Shown here: piece after piece, positions 50,901-62,546 of the stretch
Numbering within the stretch: the stretch's first letter is position 1
How the letters are laid out: each line of letters starts with the position of its first letter
NCBI GenBank assembly: GCA_013396635.1
Contig: WBMW01001276.1
Span: forward strand, 259,519 to 323,518
Source: Penelope pileata
Lineage: Eukaryota > Chordata > Aves > Galliformes > Cracidae
DNA: 64,000 nt
Direction: 5' to 3'
Notes under the pieces: generated by a model
The model's database searches: none
Told to the model about the DNA's origin: nothing
Seen by the model: the letters and a program-made list of their open reading frames with translations, nothing else
Program-made: the position numbers and the translations under genes

Positions 50901-52345
50901 GAAATATAACAAACAAGACAACTTGATAACAAATCTGGCTCAGAGTTCTCAGATTAACTTAGATTTTTAAAATATCTGCTACGTACTGTGCTACTGATGT
51001 GCTTGCTGATTTTGTTAGAAGTTACACAATGTGGAATGTCCTGTAAGTGAATAGGTAGATATCATCAACTGTAGAGATCTAAAATGTCTTTGCAATATTC
51101 AAGACACTAGTTAGGTAGTTAAATAACTATTTCAATTAAAAGTTCTATGGGAATGCAAATTTGTATCTCAAAACACTTTTTTTAAAGCTTCTGTATAGTT
51201 GTGTAGTAATTGATACATCTTTTTTTTTTTAATTTGAAAGAACATCCTTGTTGCTAGGATCGCATAAAAACACAGTTATTGTTTATAATGAGTGTAGCTT
51301 TTTCATTCTATATTCAGTGTCTCTTTGTTGAAATTCAAACAAAATGCTTAAATGAATGTATCAAAATCCCAATGGACTGAATCTTCAAGATGAACTTCGC
51401 CAAAATCCGTGACAAAGAACTAAATGTTCACAGAAACTTGCTGGTGTTCTCATTAAATGAATGAAGTTCTGTAGGCCAAAAAAGTGATTCAATTCCATAC
51501 TCTAGTACAAATATGGAATATAGATATTAATATACATGATGTGAGCCAACTTTCAGTTGTATATGAAGTCATTTCCATTCTCCTTTTAAATTTGTGTTTA
51601 ATGAGCCAGTTAAAACTAGGATATTTTTTCCGCATGGGCCAAGATTAGGCACGGGTACGTTTCAACAGGAATACAAGAAGGAGCAGCAGTGTACATCTTC
51701 AGCAAGTAATGTTGCATCTGAAGCTCCTGCTGGAGTTTTGCAAAAGTGATTAAGGTGTGCATGGCTTAAGCAGTGACGAGTGAAAACCTCTGAGAACGTA
51801 TTTAGAATTTATCAAACTGCATTGGACTATAAGGTGTGTGTTAAGATCTCATGTGCATACCTAATTCAGACTTCAACTGAACATTTGGAGCATTGATTGC
51901 TGTATAGACATATTGTTGTAGTAATCTGTATTACCAGCATACAATCTGCATGCACCAGCTTTTTAATAAGTGTGCCCTTCTCTGCGCTTGCTGGGCAGTG
52001 AACCACTGCATGCCCAGCACATGGAGCAAGTGGTGTGTGCTGCTGGAATACAGTGGAAAATAAAGTAATTTTTCCTGAATTCAGGACTAAAAAGATTCAT
52101 AAGGACAAATAGTTCTTAATATGCATTTTTTTTTAAAAATAAAGTACTAATATCTCCAAGGAAGAGAATTGGTGACTCAATAAATCTTGCCATTGTTTCC
52201 AACGAGAATTGTTTAGAATAAAGGCTGATGATGTGAATTAGTTTTCATTTATCTAAAGGAGAAATGGTATTTTCTTTACTCTAGCAAGTTCATCATTCCA
52301 CTTATATTATAACTTATGTTAACTTTACTTCTAGATAGACTTACA
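47901..52345. other. single-copy stretch, nothing recognised
   Basis: AT-rich, with a T10 tract near 51222. Frames of 60-91 codons (48275-49046) contain hydrophobic or low-complexity translations only. Confidence 0.55.
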
Positions 52346-52891
52346 TGAAGGACGCTACAAAAGTAATGCCTCCTATTTTATTATGTTGGCCCATGACATC
52401 ACAGGTGGATGTTGTTGGTGTGGCAGTAGATGTTGAACCTTCCCACCAATATTCCATTCCATGTTGTTGCCATGTGACAAATGGCAGCAGAGGGGCGGTC
52501 TGACACAATGGCATCTGACATGGAAGTGTGGATGAAGCAAAGGTGCATTACTGAATTCCTCCATGTACAAAATGTTGCTCTTATTGACATTAATTTATGC
52601 TTGCTGAATGTTGATATCCAAACAGTGGATATGAGCACAGCGAGGTGTTGGGTGGTGTGTTTCAGCAGTGGTGACAGTGGGTCACCTCCGCTGGTGCAGA
52701 TTTTTACAACCGCAACATTCAGGCTCTTGCTTATTGCTGGTGAAAATGCACAGCTAATGGTGGTGACTATGTTGAAAAATTGTGTTCTGTAGCTGAGAGT
52801 TTGCTCTATCAAATGGTGTTATTGTGGTCTTTGTATCTGTTCTAGTTTCTATGGAAATAAATAGGAGACATTACTTTCAGGGAGACTTACA
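52346..52891 (+). mobile_element. Galluhop-type mariner, internally deleted
   Basis: The left end ATGAAGGACGCTACAAAAGTAATGCC and the right end GGAGACATTACTTTCAGGGAG (each a variant of the mariner inverted repeat) are 546 bp apart. TA follows the right end; the matching TA on the left has become CA. The + frame at 52481-52792 starts MAAEGRSDTMASDMEVWMKQ and continues with the mariner helix-turn-helix region. It then loses frame and reaches the C-terminal NGGDYVEK remnant, so the catalytic core is absent. Similar in structure and length to the copy at 21555-22108, in opposite orientation. Confidence 0.9.
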
Positions 52892-54343
52892 TATTATATA
52901 CCATACTAATTATGAGTTGTTTAAAATGGACTATTGTGAAGCATAAACAAGTCAGAGCAAAGATTAATGTTTATTTTATTGTTTGTCTTCTTTATGAATA
53001 ATAATCAGCTATAAAATAAGAGGAAAAGTCAGAGAAATAGAAAAACTTTTTGTTTGTATGATGTGGTTGCTTTTTCCTGGGTTATGCGTAAGCTATTCTC
53101 TTTTGTCTGTTTCTGATACGAATATTTTTACTAAAAGATTTAGTACTTCATTAAAAATCAAATAATTTAAAAATGTAGCGCTCATGTAGGTATATATATT
53201 GTAAAATTTTAAGATCCTGTCATTTAAAACTATTAAGTAACTGAAAGTTCTTTATTGTGCAAAGTGCATAAAAGATTGATATGCTTGTCAGTGGCAAACA
53301 AGTGAAAATATAATCTCTGACATACTACACTTTGGAGTGTTTTTAAATATGAGCAACTAATGTTTAAGCCTTCAGGTTTATTTAGTTTAGGAATTCTCAT
53401 GCAAATGCAGCACAAAGGGATGGCTTTTAAGTAATATCTACAATCTTACCAGATGCTTATTATTTAAACTTTCCACTAGTGTTTTCCCATGGAAATTGCT
53501 AAAAAAAAAAAAAAAAGTTTTTTCTCTCATCTTTTTTCTTATGATGACAGCACAGATATCAGACTTTTTAAAGTCGGTTGATTCTCCAGTTTTGTCTTTT
53601 ACAGCGATTTACTGCAGTGTCAAATGAGTTGAAATTCTGCCATTTGATTACTGGCATGTTAAATTTGTTTTGTTCCTGCAGTGTGCAAGGGGAGGAGTGC
53701 CTGTGGATGCTTAAGCCTAGTGGGACCTGTAGTTAGTTAAGTACCTGGTCTTTGAGGTAGAATCCAGAATCATGTGTTGAGCACTTGGCCTTGGAATGAA
53801 ATGAGGAATAAATTAAAATACCTCAAAAAGTGATGTAAAATGTCTCTAAGGCTTGTACAGCAGGCTGTTCAATCTTCATATTATGTTTGGAAGACAAGAG
53901 GGGGAAATGACTGGTCTGGTGATTGCTGCTGCCTTTAATTTGTAACAGTATAGTACACTGGCCTAGGAAACCAGCAACTACAGTTTAACTCCCTCTTTTT
54001 CTGGAGAAGATTAAAATGTGTTTGTCTTCTTTGTGGCATTGTAGAAAAAGGGGAGTGATCTGTTTGTCCCGTAGAAGACGGTGCTGCAGGGTAGTGAGGC
54101 TTGGCACACAAAAAAAGCACTCTCAGGTTATTCCACGTAATTGTTTCCTTGTCCTTGCTTCCTCAGCCTTCCTTTGTTTTATTCTAATTGTTCGTTGTAC
54201 TGCAAGGATAGTCACAGGTTATGACTCCATTTCTCTAAGAATGTTTCCAACCTTTTATGCAGTTTCATGTTATTCCTTTTACAAAATTCCCACAAGTTCT
54301 CCAGAGTGTGATGAATTCCCCAGAAAGTATAACATAGTATGTA

Positions 54344-54377
54344 TTATCATTATCAGAATGTTATCATTATCAGAATT
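54344..54377. repeat. 17-bp tandem duplication
   Basis: TTATCATTATCAGAATG is followed at once by a second copy with one final-base difference. Confidence 0.9.
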
Positions 54378-55736
54378 TTTATCTTACATTTATTACTAAC
54401 TTCTGGGGGAAAAAAATGACACTTTTGATTGTGTTGCATACTTAAAACTAGCTTGTTGCTGCCTGTGTCCTTCCTCTGTGCTTTCTGTCTTAGCATCCTA
54501 GGTGAAGGCAATTGGAACTCATTTGTTTTTCCAGCCCTGAATCAGCAAAGCACGGCTGTAAAAACAACTTTCCTCATGCATTGGGGTGAGGATGTGATGT
54601 TCTAGATGATATTTCCTATATTTGTGCTTAAATATTTACTTAATTTTAAATGGATGTCTAATTCCATTCAGTGCAGTTAAACTTCATCTTCGGAGTATGC
54701 TTGTGTGCATTTGTGGATGAGGGAACAAGGTGGTATTCAACGTATTAATATATAATGTTACTTCCAACTGTACAGTCTGTCATCTAAATGCTGAAATACA
54801 GTGCAAGACCTGCAGAAGCACATATGGGTGCATCATGAATAACAAATGAATCTATTTTGATCCTTGATGGATGTTTCAATGAATAACAAATGAGTTCACA
54901 GTGATTGGACACAGAAAGTGTTAGTGACGGTTCTCTTTTTTTTTTCCGTTGGCATAATAAAGGAGTCATCTTAAAGTGACAGTGTGTGGCAGGCTGTGTT
55001 TAGTTGCTTTGATACTATTAACTGTTTGGTTCTTGCCTTTTCTCAGCCATACTTCATGTTGTTATTTTATAAGCAAACAACCATCCATGTACTTTAAAGT
55101 TCTTCTCATATAAATGTTTATCTGACATTAAACAATTAACTTATATTTGTAATGTATTTTTTCAATATACAGTAAATATGCATGCATTAAACTACTTTCC
55201 AGAGGACTCAATTCCATCAAACTTTATTAATATTAAACATTCATACCTTTTATTTTGAAATTCTCTTACTGTCAATGCATTAGTTAACCTCTCAAATAAA
55301 ACAAAACCAAGATGGCTGGGTTTAGTTTTCAGAAGGATAAAGAGACACTTTTTTTTCCCTGGACTTCAAAGTCTTTCTCTAGCACAGCAGAAGTATACCT
55401 GAGTGGCATCTGAAGGTCCTGTGGTCCAGCAGTATTTATTCTGGTACAGCGCAGGAGTCTGTGATTATGTAGTGGTTTCCATCAAAAATCATGATGTTAA
55501 TTTATTTCTTCTTATTGCCAAATGAATGACTCTGCTATATAATGTATGTGCTTGGTGAGAGATTTGATTGTACAAACTCTTGCTTGTAGTTTTTGCTCAG
55601 TATATGTGCTAGCTGGTTAGCATACCCGTTTGAAACATTGGTGCTTCTTCATAATTCTTTTTGCAAATAGTTCATCATATTTTTTCTTTGTTTTACTTTC
55701 TAAAGCTTATTCCTTACAATTGGTTTGCTCTTGCAG

Positions 55737-55796
55737 TTTCATAATCACTATAAATCAAAAGGTGTTGGGTATGATTTTTTTCTTCGAAGATACATG
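55737..55796 (+). other. candidate 60-bp internal exon of an unrecognised gene
   Basis: Strong context: polypyrimidine-rich TTGGTTTGCTCTTGCAG before it and the donor ATG|GTAAGA after it. Read in phase 0 the 20 codons give FHNHYKSKGVGYDFFLRRYM, with codon use unlike the surrounding AT-rich sequence. A second frame is also open. I could not match it to a family. It is the best splice-flanked coding-like segment in the window and fits, in phase, with 35230-35265 and 62547-62630. The longer 126-codon frame that runs on to 56105 lacks coding character past the donor. Confidence 0.35.
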
Positions 55797-56685
55797 GTAA
55801 GAAATAGCTTTCATCTGGCAAGTTACATTTCTTTCCTAGTGTATACAAATCTAGTTATTTCATTGCTGAAGAGGAAAAAACCTAACAATATGCCTGAAAC
55901 TGAACATATGACTGAGTTATCTGAAATTCTCATCAGCAATGGAGAATACCTCTTTTCTTCTAGCTGTATTCTTATGTACTCATATAGCAGTTGTTATCTA
56001 ATGTCTTGCATTAACCAGTTATTCAAGATGAATCCATTTCCTTTGAGACACGTATCTAGTGTTAGTTTCAAATTAATCATCTGCACTAAGACAAAATTTT
56101 CATAAGCCGAAGGCTCTACAGAACTGTTTTGGTCATCTTGCTGTCCAGGTGCAAAATTCAGCTGCAGCAACATCCTTTAATTGCCAAGCAACCAAGAGAA
56201 AAACATCTGCTAGTTGTGAATATGTTCTGAATTAGTAATCATAACAAAATAATGCCATGCCTGTTCAGCTGTGGAGTAAGTCAAAAGGCTAAAGGATGTT
56301 GCATGTCAATCATATTCACTGTTTACTTGTAACTGTCTATAAATCCAAGTTTGCCATTCTGTCTTATTGAGAGACAATATATAAAATCATTAGAAGGATA
56401 TGAATTTAAATGTTGATATGTGTAACAAAAGCATGTGAATAGTTTTTCCAGTCTGTTTATAAGATCATGAACTGTCATGCACAAAATGACCTTTATGTTC
56501 TATAACGACATAACAAATATAGTACAGTGTGTTGCATATAAATTAAATACTCATGGCCTTTCCAGAGGAGTCAATTTTATGAAACATTATTAGGTTACGG
56601 AATTTTGCTTTTTTCAAATATAGGAACGGATTATCTTCTTATTATTCATATGGTAGTTAACTAGATTTTCACTATAGTCAATGTC

Positions 56686-57346
56686 TGTTGTGGCAAGCCA
56701 AAGCAGCTTGCAGTTCGTTATACTGATCCCAATCCCTTTGAATTAAGCCTCAGAACAGAGTCAAGGTGTTGATTGAGCGAGTGTGTGCCTTTATCTATTA
56801 AAAGAAAGGAGAGAGAGAGAGAGAGAGAGGGAGAGAGCAAAAAGAAAAGAAGATGAGAGAGAGAGAAAAAAGAAAAGGAAAGTCACCGCTGCAGATCCCA
56901 TGATATCCTGAGGGTCCACCCTCCTTCTTCGTTTTCTGGGGTCATCGAGGGTGTGGTTGGGCCATGAGCTGTTGCCAGGCAGAGTCTCTCGTATCACGTG
57001 TGTGCTTGCCATACCACCATATTTCTTCCTTTTCATGGTGTTTGTGGAAGGTTGTGACTGGGGAGGAACCTGAGAACAACTTTAGCAAGATGTCTAGCTG
57101 GTGACTTCTCCATTGCACTTGAACAGGACGTGTGTTTGTTCTGTAACTTTCGAAAGAGTGTTACAGTACAGGTTTTGTTCTGAGGCCTTTACAAGATTGT
57201 TACAGTTTAGTTTAGATAGCCACTGCTTAGCTGCAGGTCCATCTCTTGACCAATCAGAAAGAGCAAGAATGCACAATGTTACAGTTCCATATAGCGTTGT
57301 CACAAAGTCTGAGCCAGAAAGAAACATCACTTTATTCCCACCTACA
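56686..57346 (-). mobile_element. solo LTR (family A), antisense
   Basis: The reverse complement matches 20589-21270 throughout: start TGTAGGTGGGAATAAAGTGA, then the inverted CCAAT box (GATTGGTCAAGAGATGG), and end CTTGCCACAACA. The AATAAA of the other copy is changed (TCTATTAAAAG on + near 56795). The pyrimidine tract of the other copy is expanded here into about 80 bases of purine on the + strand (56797-56880). No target duplication is clear. The 81-codon minus frame inside is low-complexity. Confidence 0.8.
56797..56880. repeat. GA-rich purine tract within LTR family A
   Basis: Nearly uninterrupted purines with GA repeats. The corresponding tract in the copy at 20589-21270 is about half as long. 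Confidence 0.85.
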
Positions 57347-59751
57347 TAATTAGACCATTATAAAATTTTCTTGAAAGCAGAATGAGACCTAGTGAATATA
57401 GGAACATGCAGCATTAAACTTCATGTACTTCACTTAGACCTTCCTTCTGTCATGAGAGGACAGATAATGCAAGGTCAGTATGCAAGATCAGTACCCTACA
57501 TTCTCCTGCATTCTTCTGAGGTGGTAATCTGAGAGAACATAGCATATGCAGTGTATGTTGAGTTTTGTGTTTCTTCTTTGTACAAGGGGTTACGTACAGA
57601 CTCAGTATAACCTGATTGCAGCCTAGGATTACAATTTATGTACTTGTATTCTATGCAAATAAAGAATAAGTGCAGTTCAAAATTAGTCTCTATCTTTACT
57701 TCCTTTCTCATTCTGGACTCTGAATTGTCTTCAACAGCAAAAATGATGATGAGAGAAAATCACTAAGAAATTTGAAAGAAGTGCTTGTGTAGAAAAGCCT
57801 TCAGACTTTGTGAGTTTTGGCCACTTACTGTGAACAGTGACAGCACAGCAGTGGAGAAGCTTACTTTGTACATGTGGGATGCCTACTCATTCTTCTTTGA
57901 GCATCCTCCATTTTTATTACCATTAACTCATCCAACCATAATCTCATAAGAGATTTTTTTTTTGCGGTTTTCTACTCAGGGGAAGATCTGACATTTCTGA
58001 CCCTTTGTGACGTCTCATGTGTCAGTGCATCAGTCTTTTCCTATGTTTTAGCCACCGGGTTTTGCTGTCCCTGTTTCCATGCTAACACACAGGTTGCGTA
58101 CTTTGCTGCTGCTTGGAGTCCAGAATTTGTACATGAGAGCTCTTGTAGTTCAAAATGTAAGACCTACCTATATGAGGTCTGTGGCACAGTCTGCTCCCAA
58201 CTGGCGCAGGTTGCCTTTATGTTCCTGAACTTTCATGTTTATAATAATAAAAAAAATCTTTCTAGATGTCAGTTTACACTTCTTTAACATATTTGAATAT
58301 CAAATGAAGTAAGAAGCTTCCAGGTGTTGTAGGCTACTCTTCTCTTTTTCTGTTTTATGTCATTAGCAGGATCAGCATGTTGTATAGGTTGCAGAAGATA
58401 GGAACTTGTTTCCAGCTGGTAACATCAAGTGATTGTCTACATAATGTTTTGTATACTTTCAATAAGCATATGTGAAATATGAGAGCATCTGCTTCGCTAA
58501 TGTGACCAGATCAACGACCTTTCTAGAGAGACAAACCTGTCTGGTGTTGTCTCTGTTACCTTGTCTAAGACTGAAAGTCTCCAACCACTAGTTGATGAGC
58601 CATTAAGAAACTCCATACAACTGGTTACATGGATGGGAGCTAGGAGAACCCAGTGTATGGGTGTTATAGAGGCTGAGGGCCCGTGCTGGTTTTTGAGGGA
58701 ACATCGTGTGTGTGTGTTTTTGAGGTAACAGCAGCCTGTGCAGCTGGCTGTGCTAGAGCCCTCTGTGTGTGTGTTCCAGATACATGCTCAGCCTTGCTGC
58801 TGGCCCAACTGTGCAGTGCAGAATGCATCAGCTGCATTGTTTGACCTGGGAAGGAGGCTCTTCGGCGTACAGCAGTCAGGCAGTGACTGGTACTGAGTAC
58901 TGAGACCCAGCAGTCTCTGGGTCCTTTGACAGAGGCAGTGTCCTTATCGCATCTGTGCAGTAAATTCTGCACCAAGTCACTCACTGATTCGGTTATAATT
59001 CAAGTTCCCGTTACCATGTACAGGTTAATCAAACGTCTTTACTTTCTATATCCGCTGTTCTATTATAATGGCAGGAAAGCTGAAATGCGTTTGGTGAAAG
59101 AAATGATAAATGTAAAGAATTGTTTGATGCTGTAAGGCACAGCTATGTTGAAAGTTCTTTGGAAGTGACCAAATTATCTGATTTAAGTTGATGACTGGCA
59201 TTTGATAAAGTAAGCAGCAGCTCTGCTACATTCTAATGAATGCAAGATAAGGAATAGCCAGATGCTTCCTAAATACAAAATCTTTAAAATTTATTTTAGT
59301 GCTTCAGTATTTATAGAAGAGGTTTTGCATGTAGCGTTGAATAGAAGATTAGTACTTCTGTAATATAACTGACAACTGAGTGATTTATTTAACCATTTTC
59401 AAGAGGTTTCCAAGTTTTTAAAGAAGAATTGTATACTTCTGAAAGAGTATATAAATGTACAAGCTGTTGCTACTAAGTTAATTAATATTTTGGAGACGTG
59501 GTCTTAACATCATAAGTTAAATTTATGACGTTAGGTTCTGTAGTCTGAAAGAGTATGCTGCACTACATCAGCCCCTGACAATGGATAATTACCAGCTGTG
59601 GAGATACTTGATGTAGCTATTCAACAACTGCAGCCTTTCTGTATATTCAGGAGTTCTGAACTTGCATGAGCGCATGTCTGTCTCTATGTGAATGCATGTG
59701 TACATGTGGTGTTAGTCAATAACTCTTTGTACATAGCTTGATTTGGGTACA

Positions 59752-59800
59752 TACATGATGTATATCATGTACTTACATGATTTGCATATTTGCAAATCAT
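59752..59800. other. two adjacent perfect hairpins with octamer motifs
   Basis: First hairpin, 59752-59771: TACATGAT, loop GTAT, ATCATGTA. Second, 59777-59800: ATGATTTGCA, loop TATT, TGCAAATCAT. The second contains ATTTGCAT and GCAAAT, the two orientations of the POU octamer (ATGCAAAT or close), arranged as a dyad. Confidence 0.75.
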
Positions 59801-59894
59801 TAAGTGCTTTTCAAATATCAAGATATCAATTTTATCTATTTTATTCCATCTGTCTGAATGAATGGTTTAACTGGCCAGTGTGAAGCTTATTGGG

Positions 59895-59927
59895 TTTTTT
59901 TTTTTTTTTTTTTTTGAGGGGGGGGGG
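59895..59927. repeat. T21-GA-G10 homopolymer junction
   Basis: Twenty-one T, then GA, then ten G. Such runs are prone to sequencing error. Confidence 0.85.
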
Positions 59928-60678
59928 AGAGGAGTGAAGGTACAACTCAAAATTAGGATAAATATTTGGTTGTTTAAGCTTAAATTTCACTAATCTAAGA
60001 ATTCATTTCAGTGAGTTTCTAATATTCACAGGAAATAAATCCCAGAGTCAGGAGCATGGCTGAAGTGAAAACTAGCTTTCTCAAACTAAATGGAATTGTG
60101 AGTAGTTTTTTCTCTTGCATCTCAGTTTTTTCTGCTGCCTGCTGCTTGTTGAGGTGTGCTGCTTTAACCCAGTTTTCTCCTCCTATTATCACATAGCTGC
60201 AGAATGTTTCTTTCACACCCTGAGTGAATTGTTTACACTGAACATATTTTAGGGTTGTGTTTTTTTTTTTTTTTTTCAAATGAATGCTGCCAGACTGGAA
60301 GTATTTTGCAGCTCAGAGCAGTGAAGGGCTGCATGAAGTCTATAGATGTTTCCTTCCTTCAAAAGTCTCTACTGTCCACTACAGGACTGGAAGCTAGATG
60401 GACAGTAGTGTTAAGAGCCTGTGGGGCAGTATCTCTGGCTTGGTGCTTTGTTGCTTCCAGACTGCTGCTAGCTTCTTATGTGGCCCACAGGTATTTTGCA
60501 TAATGCCCTCAGGCTTCCCTAAGCTAGAGTGACTTTCTGGTCACATAGGGCTTCTGGGACAAATGTGCATGAGTATCTATCCACATATCTCTGGACAAAA
60601 GGGTACACAGCTTTGTAAGCTTATATCAAATACGATTTGTTTAAAAGCATTTTCTTTTTGAGATTATTTTATTTCATT

Positions 60679-60990
60679 TGTAGTGGAATGACCCTGGCCA
60701 GCTGCTAAACACCCACACAACCTTGATCTACCTTGATCACCCTTTCCTGTGGGCAGCAAGAAAGTAGAACGAAGGCAAGAAGACTCATAGGTTGATATAA
60801 ATAGTTAATAGATGAAGCAAAAGCTGTTCATATGAGCAAAGCAAATAAGTAATTCATCCACTACTGCTCAGAAACAGACATATGTCTAACTACTACCTGA
60901 GAAGCAGGGTCTCAACTGCTTGTTGAGAAACTACTGGTTTCTTGGAAGGACAAATACCATAATCACACACATTTTACACCTAACATGGAG
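60679..60990 (-). mobile_element. LTR, part 1 (split by a CR1)
   Basis: Starts TGTAGTGGAATGACCCTGGC, a variant of the TGTGGTGGGTTGACC end of the avian LTR family also seen at 3655-4248, and continues through the family's AT-rich R region. It breaks at about 60990 where CR1 begins, and resumes at 61953. Confidence 0.7.
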
Positions 60991-61639
60991 GGCTGATGAC
61001 ACTCGAAAACAAACTGATTACACAAAACTGGGAGGTGTTGCCAGAGAACTGTGCTGCCATCCAGAAGGACCTTGACTCTCTTTGGCTGAACAAGTGGACT
61101 GACATGAACCAACTCAAAAAGGGGAAAAAGTGCAAAAGTTCAAAAAGGGGAAGTGCAGAGCTTAGATTCTAGGTAGGAAAAACCTGGACCATCGGACAGG
61201 CTGGGGTCCACCTGTCTGGAAAGCAGCTGTGCAGAAAAGGGCCTGGGATCCTAGTGAACACCAAGTGGACTACAAGCCAACAGTATGTGTGCAGCAAATA
61301 AAGCTGCATTAGACAAAGTATTGCCAATGGGTCAGTTACCCCCTACTCAGCACTGGTGAGGCCACACCTGCAGTACTCTGTCCAGTTCTGTGCTAGACAT
61401 ACTGGAGAGAATACAGCAGAGGTCCATCAAGATGATGAAAGTACTCCATGAGAGCTCTATGAGAAGAGACTAAGAGAGCAGGAAGGATTCTCATCAATGT
61501 CTATAAACACCTGAAGGGAGAATGTGAAGATAATGGAGCCAGGCTCTTCTCAGTGATGCCAGTGACAGGAAAAGAGACTGTTGGCATGAACTGAAAGACA
61601 GAAGGTGTTGTCTGAACATTGGGAAGCACCTCTTTATTG

Positions 61640-61644
61640 TGAGG
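61640..61644. other. target-site duplication, left copy
   Basis: TGAGG, repeated exactly at 61785-61789. CR1 copies carry a single TGAGGGT here. Confidence 0.8.
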
Positions 61645-61784
61645 TGTCTTAGTTTCTAACAGAAGTTATGCTTCTCGTAGTGTCTAGTATGAAGCTATCT
61701 TGGGACCTCAGAGATACTGATAACATCCTGGCAGTGTTGAACGGAGCTTCGGACGTAGCGTAACTTCTGTTAGAAACTAAGACA
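61645..61784. mobile_element. 140-bp inverted-repeat element (MITE-like), family not recognised
   Basis: The left terminus begins TGTCTTAGTTTCTAACAGAA and goes on for 28 bases. The right terminus (61757-61784) is its reverse complement with one mismatch. The 84-base middle has no frame or motif I know. TGAGG duplicates flank it. Length, terminal repeats and clean duplication point to a non-autonomous DNA transposon or foldback element. A 5-bp duplication does not fit mariner (TA), hAT (8 bp), piggyBac (TTAA) or Harbinger (3 bp). The TG...CA ends are also compatible with an odd LTR-derived piece. No second copy was seen in this window. Confidence 0.75.
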
Positions 61785-61952
61785 TGAGGGTAACTGAGCA
61801 GTGGCACAGGTTGCTCAGGGATGCTGTGGAGTCTCCTGCTTGGAGAAGTTCTGAAGCCACCTGTATGTGGTCCTGGGAATCCTGCTTAAAGATAGATGCT
61901 GGACAGGGTGGCCTCTTGCACTTCCTTCCAATTTCAACCATTCTATAGTCTC

Positions 61953-62211
61953 ATGCTCTCCTCCTTCTCTTTTCCTTGAGCTTTTATTGCTTATCATCTA
62001 ATTGGAGTATCTCTTTGATATGTTTGGGTCCCACGTGTCACCCACCAACCTCTTGCCCACCAACCAGCCTGTTCTGTTGCAGGGTCAGAATGATAAAGAA
62101 AGAAATCATCAATGCTGTGCAGACACTGCTCAGCAATGGCCAAAACATTGTTATGAAGTTCATTTTAATCACAAATCCTAAGCAAAGCACCATATGGGCT
62201 GCTATATAGAA
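61953..62211 (-). mobile_element. LTR, part 2
   Basis: 'GCAGACACTGCTCAGCAATG', 'GCCAAAACATTG', 'ATCACAAATCCTAAGCAAAG' and 'CACCATATGGGCTGCTAT' continue the LTR family begun at 60679. The last about 30 bases of the family are missing. ATTTCAT follows, and the same seven bases occur just before the start (60671-60677). This could be a remnant duplication or chance. Confidence 0.7.
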
Positions 62212-62546
62212 ATTTCATGTCTACGACTCCTTTGTAACAAGTAGTCATATTTTATGCCTTTGAAATACAAATTGTTCTAGCAGGTAGAAGCAGCTGACAA
62301 ACTACTTTAGAAGAAAAGATAATCCTACCAATGTCTTGGGAGTATCATTAGTTCCGTAGAATTTGGGTACATGTTAAAAACAAAAGCACTCTTTCTTCTT
62401 GTCACACTTTCCACAGAACTAAGGTCAGAAAAGTATTTGATAATGCTGACTTTTATTAGTAATCACAGATACCTTTAAAGAGGTTTTGTTTGTTTGTTTG
62501 TTTAATAATGTGTATATAGTATTTTATTTTTTGCTTGTCTTCTTAG

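Larger units (their letters stand above)
52894..56685. other. single-copy stretch with one candidate exon
   Basis: Contains the candidate exon at 55737-55796 and a tandem duplication at 54344-54377. There is an A16 tract near 53500. No repeat family is seen. The 127-codon frame at 54016-54399 has no recognisable motif. Confidence 0.5.
57347..60678. other. single-copy stretch with a GC-richer patch and paired hairpins
   Basis: 58660-58990 is richer in GC than its surroundings and could be an unrecognised old LTR or a regulatory element; I cannot assign it. Hairpins at 59752-59800 are listed separately. T21 followed by G10 lies at 59895-59927. A T18 tract is near 60260. Confidence 0.5.
60991..61952 (+). 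mobile_element. CR1 LINE inserted in the LTR
   Basis: Order of CR1 landmarks: GCTGATGACAC and CAAAACTGGGAGGTGTTGCC, 'GTGCTGCCATCCAGAAGGAC', 'GTGAGGCCACACCTGCAGTA', 'GGCTCTTCTCAGTGATGCCA', then 'GTTGCTCAGGGATGCTGTGG' and a degenerate tail, ATTCTATAGTCTCATG. Frames are broken. It is interrupted at 61645-61784 by a short inverted-repeat element. Removing that element and one TGAGG restores a normal CR1 order. Confidence 0.88.

Noticed and set aside
54016..54399. 127-codon open frame
   Set aside because: Cysteine- and serine-rich translation without motif, splice logic or coding bias.
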